Assembly: GCA_026874595.1 (NCBI GenBank) | Contig: CM049319.1 | Coordinates: forward strand, 17,837,101-17,901,100 | From: Sipunculus nudus | Taxonomy: Eukaryota > Annelida > Sipuncula > Golfingiida > Sipunculidae | Direction of reading: 5' to 3' | Length of the DNA: 64,000 nucleotides | Shown: positions 46,072-57,962 of the stretch, piece after piece | Layout: each line of letters starts with the position of its first letter | Numbering within the stretch: position 1 is the stretch's first letter | Notes under the pieces: generated by a model | What the model was told of the DNA's origin: nothing | The model's database searches: none | The model's input: only the letters and a program-made list of their open reading frames with translations | Program-made: the position numbers and the translations under genes

Positions 46072-46869
46072 TTAGAGCCTCCTTAAGAAGTCGATTTTCT
46101 GCTTTTGAAGACGACGGCTAGCGAACCACCTCTTGACTTGACCAGTAGTGACGTTTGCTGCTTGTGCCAAAGATTGTACAGTCGCTGCGTCAGGATAGGG
46201 GTGCTGCTGGTTCTCACTGTACCAGTTCTGTAGAATCTGTTGAGCAGACCTGCTCAGCTTGGACGAGGGCTTTGATTTCTTGCTGCTCGGCTGGCTCCTG
46301 CAGCTGCTCATCAAGTTGGTGTCTTTCTCCTGTTTGATGCCTTGTTCAACAGCTGAGCACCACTCCTCCATACGACTGATCAGAAGTCCGTGCTGGTGGT
46401 CAAAGTAACGGTTGATGCCTGGAATCTGCCATGGAGTAACTGCCAAACTGCACAGCGCCTGATAGCGGTCAGATTCTAACTGACTGGCCTTCATGGTGTA
46501 GAAGCCCTGTAACTCCTGGACATACAGCTTGTCTTTAGCTTCCAGTGACAGGATCTTTAACTTCAGCAGGCTCATCCTGAGAGTCAGTGGTTTCTCTACA
46601 GCTTCTGGAGCAGCACCCTGACAGTCCTGCTGCAGTGTCGCCTGTAGTGAGGCGAACAGCGGATTTGAGGAAACTTGCGACAGGCTGGGAACCCTTGACG
46701 TAGCAGCGATCACTGTGCTGACTCCAGTGAGAGTAGCTGATGAGTGCTGTGTTGGGGATGAAGCCAGTGTAGCAGGTTCAGTACTGATAAAATCTGTGAC
46801 TGGTGAAGTCTGTAAAACAGCGCTGTCTATGGCAGAAGCTGACTGGTGCTGTGTACGGTTTGTGGCCAT
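46072..46869 (-). CDS. TALE-like homeodomain transcription factor, intronless
   Basis: 265 codons in one exon. The ATG at 46869 has a good context (CAAGATGG), and TAA/TAG-type stops bound the frame. The homeodomain is at about 198-260. Its helix 1 to loop region contains HPYP (223-226), the hallmark of the three-residue loop extension of TALE proteins (Meis/Pbx/Irx/Tgif group). Helix 3 reads QVKRWFASRR with Trp248 and Phe249. The position equal to homeodomain 51, Asn in nearly all families, is Ser251 (codon AGC). No MEIS or PBC domain is seen; residues 95-185 form a helical region with LQGFYTMKASQLESDRYQAL. Intronless, fast-evolving TALE genes (the SPILE group) are known from spiralians and act in early embryos. 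Membership in that group is an inference. It should be nuclear and DNA-binding, with altered base contact at position 51. Confidence 0.85.
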   Translation of the reverse strand: MATNRTQHQSASAIDSAVLQTSPVTDFISTEPATLASSPTQHSSATLTGVSTVIAATSRVPSLSQVSSNPLFASLQATLQQDCQGAAPEAVEKPLTLRMSLLKLKILSLEAKDKLYVQELQGFYTMKASQLESDRYQALCSLAVTPWQIPGINRYFDHQHGLLISRMEEWCSAVEQGIKQEKDTNLMSSCRSQPSSKKSKPSSKLSRSAQQILQNWYSENQQHPYPDAATVQSLAQAANVTTGQVKRWFASRRLQKQKIDFLRRL

Positions 46870-47051
46870 CTTGGGGATCTGTGATCTGTATACTCTGAAC
46901 TGGAAAGATAGTCTTGATCAGAATTTTTCGAGTCCTGATGTAGTGCTCGATGTGGTAGTTGATGGTTTGGGGAATCTGACGGAATCAAATGTCTCGATGT
47001 GTATCGTTCGAATGTACTCGAGAGAATGCATACCAGTAAAGGGCTTGGTCA

Positions 47052-47058
47052 CCTTATA
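47052..47058 (-). promoter_or_regulatory. TATA box of the homeobox gene
   Basis: TATAAGG on the minus strand, preceded by TCTT. It lies about 185 bases upstream of the ATG, predicting a start near 47025 and a leader of about 155 bases. No competing ATG in good context was seen in the leader. Confidence 0.5.
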
Positions 47059-47435
47059 AAGACACCATCAACCTTTCACACACGCAACCCTGCCTTGGTC
47101 GAATGTCTTTTGAGCATCTCCAAAGAACGACTCGACTCGTAATAAACTGCTCTCTTGCCATGGGCTTGATTAGTTTCCCTGTGACAGACTGAGCAATGCC
47201 TGATGAGCTGCTCTATTGGTAAGATTGAGTGGTTTCCTTTCAGCCCGGGTTCCAAGTAATCGTCTTCACAAACGTGGCACCGTGAAAGCTGATTAACTGC
47301 TTCATCCTCGGATGTCAATGTGTTGGCTACAATGGTTCTGATTAAAAGGCTATACACTAAATTGATCAAGTTACCTTGTTGAAGCCAGTGTTACAGTTGA
47401 TATCCTTTAGCTGATAATTTTTTTTACAGTTCCAG

Positions 47436-48013
47436 TAGTGGTGGGAGTAGGTTCCTTTTTCATAATCGATCATCGGTTTGAGCAAACCGATCGATGATCG
47501 ATTAATAATCGGTTCAGGCAAATATATAGAAACATGCAGTTTTCTGTGAAACTGTACTTTCTTAACCAAGCCCGCATGTCTTAGTAATTCTACCTTAAGA
47601 AAAGAAGTTTTTGCCTTTTTTATATTTCCATATTATTAGAAAAATATGCTTCTAAAAGTTTCATTTTAATTATTTATAATAATCAAGAATTAAACCACAA
47701 TCCAGGAAATACCTTGCATAGACCTGGAGAATTTATGGAGCATTTTAACGCCATACCGCCCATATTGTTCAATGTACATCTTGTTACAAAACTCCCCGCT
47801 TATTCTGCAGCTCTGCAAGTTCACGGAGGTTTATTCCGTCCTCCGTTATTGCATCTACCGTGGTAAACTCAGTTACATAAGGAAGTTATTTGGAAACAAA
47901 GACTCATTATCATGATTAAGATGTAATCGATAGTTGGCTTTGGTAATTGAGCGCTTGAAAGTGGCAGCAAATCGACTGACTTTCGATAAAACTCGATGAT
48001 CGGCCCAACACTA
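47436..48013. mobile_element. hAT-like MITE (about 580 bp)
   Basis: Ends: left TAGTGGTGGGAGTAGG, right (reversed) TAGTGTTGGGCCGATC. The flanks AGTTCCAG and AGTCCAG look like a worn 8-bp target duplication. Sub-terminal ATCGATCATCGG and TCGATGATCG phrases form a strong hairpin at 47464-47503. No transposase. It sits about 380 bases upstream of the homeobox TATA box. Confidence 0.5.
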
Positions 48014-48863
48014 AGTCCAGGTGTCAATTTGATTCGTATCTCACTAGCTACAGGCTGTACATTTTTAAGTAAAACTGAACTTTCTCCCCTTAAATCTAAA
48101 TTCGTCAAGCTTCTGGAAATTTATTATGTTTATCACTCCGTATACATATATTGTATAAAATATGTCCATACGGTTTAACAGTTACTAAAACGTGTTCAAT
48201 AAATAAAATATCAGCACTTAGTTTGTCTGTATAATTCATCGTATCATTAAATATTGTAGTGGTTCCTTGATCGAAAGCCGAGTTTCGCTTTCAGTCAATA
48301 AAATATAGTTGGCAATTTAAAAACGTTATATTATCCCTTTAATGAACAGCTCGATATTTGAAATTTCTGTTTATTACGTATATCATAGAAAGGCTTTCAT
48401 TTAACTGAGCATTTAATATATATATGCCTGTGTGTGAGGGCGGGTGGGAATTGTGAACACATGTATACTGTTTCGTAAACTCTAATGATATATTTAAGAA
48501 TATAAATCAATTTGACTTGAGACTGTGCATGTGTCATTATAGAAATGTGAGGAGCTATAAATCCCGCATTACCGCGCTTCAAATGGATGCATATACCTCA
48601 TTTTTGTCTTCTTAATTAACTGATTAAGGTGTTTGGGTATAAGGTGTTAAGGTTCTGTTCCGCAATGACTGTCTAAGCTAGGGTCGTAGTAAAAACTGTA
48701 AATAAAGTTACGTAAGTCATTGACACAAAATTGATGAATCTGAACCACACACACATTACAGACCAAAGTAAAATAAAGAGAATTCATATTATATAATGAA
48801 ACTCATTTGAAAGTAATTAAAATGATCACATACAGCTTTACCTTTACATTTCCTTTATCTCAT

Positions 48864-48978
<115 letters not shown>

Positions 48979-49887
48979 CTTCCGCTTTCTCTCGTACAAA
49001 TAAGAACTTTTTTCTTCCTTCTCGTTTAATTTTTTTTCACTAAATACAGCTTAGTACATCCCTACCAACATGGGTCTTTTTTAGTTTTATTGTTTGACTA
49101 TAAACATACCTGCTCATTTCAGATTTGTGATCACTTCTCACTAATACTTAACTCTGCATCGCATAAATTTTAGTTAGAGTCAGTTAGAGAGAACTGCTTT
49201 TAATTTTCCTTTGGTGCCGGTTTGTGTCATATTTTTTTATTTAATTTTAAATACTTAACAAAGGGTACTGGGTTTCCCTTACTGCAATTATCACATACCT
49301 TAATTGCCTTTACAATCAAAGTGTCACGCAACTTAATTAGGTTCCTTATTCAGTTAATTAGTTAACAAGTGAAAGCACTGATAGGGTTTACTTCCCTTTG
49401 AAGTGCTGTGATCACGTCAGAAGTTAAGGTTTCTCTGTCATATATCCCTTCTAAGATACGGGGTTTCAAAACTCAGACTTTCCTCTCTTTGACAAGACAA
49501 TATGAACATTATTTTAACTGAACTTAATAAAACACGAAATGATTTGCGGCGAAATATGCAGAGGTGAATAAACGATACATCATTCTTAAAATCACATATT
49601 TACTAAAAACTATAGTGTAGGCCTGCAAATATTGTAGAAGCACATAAGCTGGTCGAACCATGTCGGCTAAACACATCGGTGATTCAATTAGACGCCTTTC
49701 CTTGACAAGAGAAAGCATAATACTATATAATACATGTATTACGTTTTATAAACCTGAAATCTGACGGTGAACACTTTGTGCATACTGACAATACGGATTA
49801 CATTAAGAACAGTTTATTGTTGTTTCCGCGAAAATATGTTATTGAATAAGACTATTTAATGAGAACTTCGACAGGGTCTTTAAACCA

Positions 49888-50282
49888 ACAAGCAAATTGT
49901 GGAATTTATGTCCGCTGCTTCCGCCCCTTGTTGTTCCGTGCTTGCCTTCTTATTGTTTTAGTTTTTTTCCCCTGAAGATGTCTCTACATGTCATAGTGGC
50001 TGTTTTTTTCGTTTTCATTGTCCCCTGAAGAGGTCTCCACATGTCATACGTTTGGTTGTGAATTGGGAACAAAAGGGGAATTTTTGTTTGTTTTGGAGCT
50101 GGTGATAAAAAAATTTTCAGACAGACACTCCAAAACCAATCTTAACCAAGGTATGCATGAGAGCAATCACTGAACCAAATTTGATTGAAATCGGATTATA
50201 TTTATGCACAGCAACGAAATCCTGACGGACGGACAGACAAACGGACAGACAAACCCAAATTAAAGCGGGGGACAATAAATCA
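49888..50282. repeat. Dispersed repeat family F, copy 2
   Basis: Collinear with 23686-24105 and slightly better preserved. It ends with GACGGACGGACAGACAAACG and then AGCGGGGGACAATAA. Its ATGCATGAGAGCAATCACTG phrase is the core of the tandem array near 59.2 kb. Confidence 0.7.
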
Positions 50283-52174
50283 TGTATATGGTTCAGGTCG
50301 GCTTTATAGATGACACTGACATCTTTCAGCAGAAATCCGGTAACTCGACAATTTTATAAATCTATATAAGATATAATCTGCTTCTTAAGTTTCAAGTACT
50401 TGAAAATATGACAGAAAATTGTGTTTATATGACAGAACGTCAAACTGAGACCCATTCAACTGGGACTCATTTGCTATACCTCCTCCAGGTGGCGAGAGGT
50501 ATAATACTTTACCCTCGGTTTGCCAATCAGTGGAAAAGTTGCCATGCCCGAGCTTTAGTATTTAAGTTTACTTTTAAAATGCTTAATCTACAACGTGATT
50601 CCATGTACCAATAGACGTAACTCAGTACAATCTCTTATGAATCAAGTCAGCCAGAGAGCCGTACTTTAATTACTTAATTTGCCGAGAGGTGGCAGTACCT
50701 GTCGTAAGCTTTGTGACTCGGCAAAGTCAGTTTGATGGTTCTGTTGGTGGGAGGAATTGTTTTAATCTTTGCATTGACCGGGCCAGTCCAGGCGAAAAGC
50801 AATGAACAGATATTGTGGAAAGGTATAAGGGAGTGGCTTGCGGGTCATCCTTACAGTTGTTTGATGTCTCAGACAATGTCTAGCTTTTAATTTTACATTT
50901 TAATCTGCCGTGATATCAAAATTTTATAATTATATTCCTTACAGTCAGAATGAACAATACATAATCCACACAGTCAATGACTTAAGACACCAAACTCCTA
51001 TAATTATGAAAATTTGCACATTTTATTCTAAATTTACAAACAATAACAATTCTGGTGTATGTGAAAAAATACAGCCAGTGCTAATCACTACTGCTACACA
51101 TACATAATACCAGGTATTAATTTTCTTTTTAATAAAAAAAGAAACCTAAATACAATTAAAAGAAAATATATTTCTCATGTATTTGCATTTTGCTCCGACG
51201 CAATTTTAATGAATTTACAGAATTTATCACAACAACAACTATCTTTTTATATATCATCCTTATTAGAATAAAATTTATCCAATTTAACCAATTTTCGACA
51301 TAAAAATACATAAACTTTTCCTTCAGTAGCCATACAATGATACATACATAGGTGCAAAAAATTAATCTCTAGATTTTATTATCCATTATCGATGTTTTCC
51401 ATGCTTAGATGTGGAACCTGCCACAAATGTTCCATAACTAAAAGGCTCCATTTTTTTTCAGTATCTGAAATAATTCCTTCATTGAATGAATTTAAGAAAT
51501 TTTAAATATTTTCAATGGACAGCCCAATCTTACAAATAAAGTAAGGGATATCTGTGGGTGTTTGTAGCATCAGGTTCCAATAATGGAAATCAAAACAATG
51601 GAAATTATGGACCCAATGTGGGAATAAATTGTAAATTAACATCATGAAACCTGAAACACCCACTGCAATTGACAAAATGGAAAATGTGTGTGTGCATACA
51701 CTGCTAATTAACAGTGACAATGCCAGACACCAGACCAAAAATATATGGGTCTCACGGTTGAATTATGCTAATGCAAACATATATGTATACATGTTCATGC
51801 ACTGATACATATAGATGAACAGTTATATCAAATCTCCATTCAATTTAAATAATACAACTCTGATCCAGTCTATACCTTTGCATGCCAAAATGGTGCGTCA
51901 GGTATGTATCAGTATCAATGTTAAATATGACACATCATCCAAAACCATGCCTCCTGATTACCTATCCCATCACTTATAGCACATATCATTTAGATAAATA
52001 ATCTGTCTCTTCTCAATTACTTCTTCCACACTGTATTAAACGCATTTTAACATACAGTTCTAAATGGAATCAACATTCTCTTCTGACAGCCCTATATGCA
52101 TACAAAGTAGCAGTGTACAGGGCAAGATAGTTGCAGCTCTTGAGTAAGTTTGTCTGATCAATGGGTTGCCATTG

Positions 52175-52272
52175 TTACGCGATCATCAGCCAGAAGATGA
52201 AGAGAACAGCGACCCATAGAAACAGTTTTGAGAGGAACTGTTCCTGTGCATGCTGAGGGGTGCCAGGGTTAG
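52175..52272 (-). CDS. RNF185: RNF185-like last coding exon
   Basis: Acceptor TCTTTCAG. It encodes [20 protein letters not shown] then [11 protein letters not shown] and TAA (52175-52177): the C-terminal membrane anchor. Confidence 0.93.
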
Positions 52273-55200
52273 CTGAAAGATAACAATAAAATATATACAG
52301 TTAAAGTTATAAATGAAACAAGGGACCTATATGTCACAATGCTCAACTATTTATACATTCTGTAAAATGGTAGAATATGGATCAGAATAGATTTTTTTTT
52401 TTAAATTTTAGTATGTACATTCTGTATTACATGTACATGTATGTATGAACAAGGGGCCCATGGGACACAATGCTCGGCTATTCTCAATAAATGGGTAATT
52501 CAGTAAAATGGTAGAACATGTAACAGAGGTTATATTTTTATTTAAAATTCCAGTGCTTGAAAAAATTCCAGAGCAAATACTATGGCCTTTTGGTAAAACT
52601 TTCTAAATTACATATATTTTTTTTCTGTTTTCTTTAATTTATACCTGAAGAACATGTCTAAAAGTGTGTTGTCTATTGATGAAACAAGGTCCATGTTTGC
52701 AAACATGTCAATCAAAACTGAATGATAAAAAAGATGAGAAATCACTCTTTTTAGTAGTACATTTTTTTGTTTACAAATATTAAGTTAAATTTCATGATTC
52801 GAAGCCTAGAAACACTTATGAATGTTTATGATTTTCTGGAAAACAATAAAAAAAAAATGTTTACCAAATTATCTGTATCATATTTGAATCTAAATTCAGT
52901 TCTAAAGAAGTGCAGCTTAACGGTTAGAATCTTGTTAACATGTTTTTTGTGCTAATGGAGGAAATACTTACGTGCAGGTGGTCGGCCATCATTAAAGTTG
53001 AACGCTGATGCAAAAAATCCAAAAGGAAATGCACCAATACCAAAGGACATCTGAAAACCCCCGTCCGAAAAACCAAAACCCCCAGGGAAGGCCTGAAATA
53101 ATGACAAAATTTGAATATAAAAGAATGATTAGTCATAGGTAAAATCTGTTCTGAAAAACCTACAATATTTTCTACACCTTTAGTATCAGGAAATTCAATA
53201 CTTAAAGAATTCTTAATCCCCCTGTGATAACTACAACAGTTGATAATTCAAGACGAGGATCCACCTTTTGATTTAAATTATATTGTTTCTGAGTATTAAA
53301 TATTTTATAAAGAATAATTGCTCAAATGAGGCACTTGATTTGTTGTGGTCATTACAGAATGCATAAGAAATCAACAATTTTTTCTGCATATGAATAATTT
53401 ATATTTTATAACTATGAATTTAAAAGTGAAATGCATGAATTTAAATTAAAGCAATTTAAAATGCAAGTATACCATATTCACAATTGCAAAAGACACTCAA
53501 ATACATTGAATTAAAGTCCTGATTAACATTCCACAAGGAATCTAAGATATGAGAGAGGTCTTGAATGCTTAATAGTCTAAGACATTAAAAAATAATTTAA
53601 GTGTGCTTAACATTATTTATTTAATAGTTAATTAGTTAAATAAGTACTTACCTGAAATAAATATATTAATATCAAATGAAAAAAAGAGTATATTATGTTG
53701 TAGTCTGTTCAACAAGGGGATGACCACTGAAATCTAGCAATATTTTCTCCAACTTAAATACTATCAGTCTACTACACAATATGAAACCAAGCCCATATGA
53801 GGGAGCAAGGCCCTAGTAAAAAGTGAAAAACTTCAAAATAGGAACAAACATTTGCAACTTTCCATTTCATGGCAATTCCCAAGTGACATTGTGAATGGCA
53901 TGTGCTCACAACCACATTTTGATGGTTTATTTTTAGAAAATTTATGAAACTTTAACATTCATGACACTATTTACTACCAATCAGCAGCTAATAGCTCAAT
54001 TTAAAGTTTGGTTCTATTTGCATGTGACTGATGACCTTGTCTGTAAATCATCATGAATGGGACCAAGATGTTTTGAAAAATAAGACTATAAGAAAAGTAA
54101 GATTTTTTGATCTCATCACATATTTTAAATAGTCTGCACATCTTGGTTTTATTTTCAGTTTGGTTGGTTAAGCATATGTCGAATTCGATCAATGCAGCTG
54201 ACTTTAACCAATCTGTGGATTTATAAATTTATTGCCAAATTTCACTGGACACCCTGGTGTGGAAGTAACTTTAGATGTAGACAGAAGTTACCTGTGAAGT
54301 GTCCATTACCATGAGTGGTTTTTTTTTTGCACTGATAAATTTAAAATTCACTTACTCCATTATTTTCTGGCTCTGACCTCTGACCTTGGGGCCTTGGTGG
54401 CAATTTCTCTCTGAAAAGAAATACAGCATGTGTTTAATGGATCAACATGGACAAATAAATAATACATCAATCAAAGATATTCTCAAATTATATTAGATGT
54501 GTAATATACTAATATACATTGTATTCTTTTAGTGGTTCCCATTTGTTTTTATTATATATGTTAGCCTCACAAAATCCACAGCAAAAAAGCCTGTTCTATT
54601 CATTATTTATTCATTGATAACTAAAACCAATAAACTGAAGCACTTTCACCTAGAATTCAAAATCATGCTTGTAACACAACGCTGGTCTCTCACAGAACCA
54701 GTGGCTGAGTATTGCCGGCTACTGTTAAATGTAAAGAATCATTCACTGTATATTAACTTTCAAAGGGAGGACAAATATAATACAAGTGACCCATGGGTCA
54801 TGACGCTAAGCTGACTGGGAAGAGATTAACAAAAGGAAATTTTATCATCTGAATGGGAGTATATACCCATTAACTGAAGCATCAAACAGATTAACCAACA
54901 GGCCAAAATTGTGTCTGCATTTATATATATTTCAAAAATAGAGAAAAAATGCATAAACTTAAAAAAAATACAGGTGGCTCCACCAGTCTGCAGAAACTAA
55001 TAAACACTTAATGGTCAATATATATGCAAAGAATCATGGTGATCTCTGCATTAGTTGTTCAGATACTTCAGCTTTTGTATCAAATTTTCCATTATTCTGA
55101 GGGATACTTCGAAGTCCTATAGCTTGAAGGATATGGGTAACAGAGACCTAATTTCAGGTTTCCACAGACACTTTTAATGGGCCTCCTTGCATGACAAGAA

Positions 55201-57211
55201 GGAAGATTCTAGGTCCAGTTGTTACTATTTGTACCCTGTTGACAGATAACCACATCTTAAAAGGTCTCAAAATAGAGAAAAAAAATCGTAAAAATTTGAA
55301 AAAAATACAGGTGGCGCACCCAGTCTGCAGAAACTGATGGAACACCTCATGATCAATATGTATGCGAAAAATCATGACTATCAGTGTTGTAGTTATTGAG
55401 ATACTGCAGTTTTTGTATCAAATTTTTCATTATTCTGGGGGGTATTTTGGAGCCATACAGCTTAAAGGATATGGGTAAAAGAGACCTAATTTCAGGTTTC
55501 CATGGAGACTTTTCATGGGTCTCCCTGTGTGTCAAGAATGAAGATTCTAGGTCCAGTTGTTATGATTTGTGCCCTGTTAACAGATGTTCATATCTTTAAG
55601 GTCTCATAAATAGAGAAAAAAAATAGTAAAAAAACCTGAACAAATACAGGTGGTGCCACCAGTCTGCAGAAACTGATGAAACACTCCATGATCAATATCC
55701 ATGCAAACAATTATGGTGATCTCTGCATTAGTTGTTCAGAAACTTCAGCTTTTGTATCAAATTTTCCATTATTCTGAGCTGTACTTTGGAGTACCGTAGC
55801 TCAAAGGATATGGGTAACAGAGATCTTATTTCAGGTTTCCATGGAGACTTTTCATAGGTCTCACACTGTGTCAGGAATGAAGATTCTAGGTCCAGTCTTT
55901 ACAATTTGTGCCCTGTTAATAGATGTTCACATTTTTAAAGGTCTCAAAAATAGAGAAAACAATTTGTAAAGAATGGAAAAACACAGGTGGAGACACCAGT
56001 CTGCAGAAACTGATGAAACATCTCATGATCAACATGTATGCCAAAAATCATGACCATCAGTGATGTAGTTAATGAGATATTGAAGTTTTTGTATGGAATT
56101 TTTGACTATTCTGGGGCACCATAGCTCGAAGGATATGGGTAACAGAGACCTAATTTCTGGTTTCCATGGAGACTTTTCATAGGTCTCTCAGTATAAAAAG
56201 AATGAAGATTCTAGGTCCAGTCTTTACGATTTGTGCCTTGTTAACAGATGTTCACATTTTTAAAGGTCTCAAAAATAGAGAAAAAAATTCATAAAAAATC
56301 GTAAAAATACAGGTGGCGCCACCAGTCTGCAGGAACCGAATGGAACATCTCATGATTAATATGTATGCCAAAAATCATGACCATCAGTGATGTAGTTAAT
56401 GAGATATTGAAAGTTTTTGTATGAAATTTTTTACTATTCTGGGGGGTACTTTGGGGCCCCATTGCTCGAAGGATATGGGTAACAGAAACCTCATTCCTGG
56501 TTTCCAAGGAGATTTTTTTTATGGACCTCTCAGAATGTCAAGTTACAAGTTTCTAGGTCCAGCGGTTACGATTTGTGCCAGGTTAACAAACGGACGGACA
56601 GACAGACGGACAGACGGACAAAGGGTGATCACTATAGCTCAGATGACTTACAGTCAGCTGAGCTAATAATAGGTTTGTAAATTGGTTTGCCTTGAGAATT
56701 TATCTAATTATTAATTCTTTTCCTAAAATTTAATTCTTGACTCAGATATAAATTAAGTAGTAAATTTTCAAAAAAAAAATATTTTACTACAATGGATTTA
56801 TGTTAATTTTAGCAAATGCCAATGTAAAGGAACAATGTAGCTTTTCCACTTTAATGTCACCATTTGTGTTTCTGTGCGAGTGGAGAGCCCTGAAACAAGA
56901 TCTAATTCATGAAAAGTTTAACACTGCTGCATGTTCCATCAAATTTGACAGCTCACAGAGAGCTTGGGGTTAACCAGAGGTTAAGAATCAATTACAATTT
57001 AACCAAATAGTTGCAATTAAATATATAAATGATTCAATGCATTGTTGCCCCCCTGAAAAATATGTTTAGTAATACATACCTGGGGTCTTGCTGGTTGGTG
57101 CTATTGCGACCATACAGGGGGATCACTTTATCTTTACTGATGCCAGCCTTGCAAACTGGACAGGTTTGTCTGTTAGGTCTGGTTTCTAACCACTGGTGAA
57201 GGCATGGCCAA
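52175..57211 (-). CDS. RNF185: RNF185/RNF5-type ER-membrane RING E3 ligase (3' four exons)
   Basis: Four exons (57080-57211, 54356-54410, 52972-53092, 52175-52272) join in phase. They encode the second half of the RING finger ([20 protein letters not shown]), then [16 protein letters not shown], a proline/glutamine linker, a Gly/Phe-rich membrane segment ([20 protein letters not shown]) and a C-terminal membrane anchor [20 protein letters not shown] before TAA. Known of the family: tail-anchored ubiquitin ligases of the ER and mitochondrial outer membrane, acting in ER-associated degradation. RNF185 and RNF5 are vertebrate paralogues; the AFPFG and [10 protein letters not shown] pattern is closest to RNF185. 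The exon carrying the first RING cysteines was not found up to 64000 and must lie beyond, so the first intron shown exceeds 6.7 kb. Confidence 0.93.
52318..52520. repeat. Two family D openings
   Basis: ACAAGGGACCTATATGTCAC at 52319 and ACAAGGGGCCCATGGGACAC at 52449, each followed by an AATGCTC(A/G)(A/G)CTATT phrase and GTAAAATGGTAGAA(C)AT. Short degenerate copies in the last RNF185-like intron. Confidence 0.5.
52972..53092 (-). CDS. RNF185: RNF185-like Gly/Phe-rich membrane exon
   Basis: Acceptor ATTTCAG, donor GTAAGT. It encodes [20 protein letters not shown] and then [12 protein letters not shown], the first hydrophobic segment. Confidence 0.93.
54356..54410 (-). CDS. RNF185: RNF185-like linker exon
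   Basis: Fifty-five bases, acceptor CTTTTCAG, donor GTAAGT. It encodes [18 protein letters not shown], nearly identical to the vertebrate [15 protein letters not shown] linker. Confidence 0.92.
54779..56666. repeat. Tandem array, about 337-bp unit, five copies (family D)
   Basis: The CAGGTGG...CCAGTCTGCAG core recurs at 54971, 55309, 55647, 55984 and 56310, spacing 338, 338, 337 and 326. Each unit carries GGATATGGGTAACAGAGACC, TTTCCATGGAGACTTTTCAT and GATTCTAGGTCCAG. The array opens with GACCCATGGGTCATGACGCT and closes with ACGGACAGACAGACGGACAG then AGATGACTTACAGTCAGCTG, the same ends as at 35.8-39.6 kb. It lies in the intron between the RING and linker exons of the RNF185-like gene. Confidence 0.88.
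57080..57211 (-). CDS. RNF185: RNF185-like exon, second half of RING finger
   Basis: Acceptor TCTTTCAG, donor GTATGT. It holds the PCLHQW and CPVCKAG zinc ligands. The break one base into the Trp codon is where I recall the vertebrate gene splitting the RING. An (AT)27 tract begins 24 bases upstream of the acceptor. Confidence 0.93.
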
Positions 57212-57233
57212 CTGAAAGACAATAAATCCAATG

Positions 57234-57234
<1 letters not shown>

Positions 57235-57289
<55 letters not shown>
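57235..57289. repeat. (AT)27 tract next to the RING-exon acceptor
   Basis: Pure AT dinucleotide starting 24 bases upstream (minus strand) of the RNF185-like exon at 57211. It replaces the usual branch-point region. Confidence 0.95.
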
Positions 57290-57293
<4 letters not shown>

Positions 57294-57962
57294 CATATTT
57301 GAACAATGTATATATATTAACTTCAAGATTCAAATCTTTCTCATCTTTATATTCCTAACAATCAAAAATATTTAGATGTATAATAAATATTTTAATATTA
57401 TTTTACATATAAATGTATACCATACCCATTAAACTTGTAACTTATTCAATATAATATAGATTATATTATATAATCATAAATAAAATTAACAGCCACTAAG
57501 CAAAGATTTAACTAATAACTAAAGTACATGAGATAATTCATGATCATGGTCATGACTGACTCATTATGAATAGAGATGAAAGCTAGTGTGCTTGATCTTT
57601 GTTCTTTGCACATCAGTGGCTGCATTCATTGACAGTACTGACCTTTGGTAAAACTGGTGTTCACTCACAAAGGTTTGGGTCAAATATATTTGTCATTATT
57701 TGAAGTATATAAATTTGTATTAAAACACAGCCAAATTGGGTAAAGGTTTCATAAATTTTTTCTTAAACTTGTGATAATCCCAATAATTTCAATTTGATAC
57801 CTGATACATTGGGGCCTTAGTTTATATTCAAAATGATTGCCAGTTTCAAGCAAACCTCTTAGGGTTTAATAAGGGTTGGGGAATGTGACACGAGAACACC
57901 AAAAAGACAAGAGTCCATGTGAGAATCTATCTGCAGCATGTTTTGCAGCAAAATGACATGTA

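Noticed and set aside
47076-47369. 97-codon minus-strand frame with paired cysteines (CHVCEDD, CSVCHRET) just upstream of the homeobox promoter
   Set aside because: The Cys/His spacing fits no zinc-finger class I know and no promoter or splice context supports it. Possibly chance, possibly a remnant.
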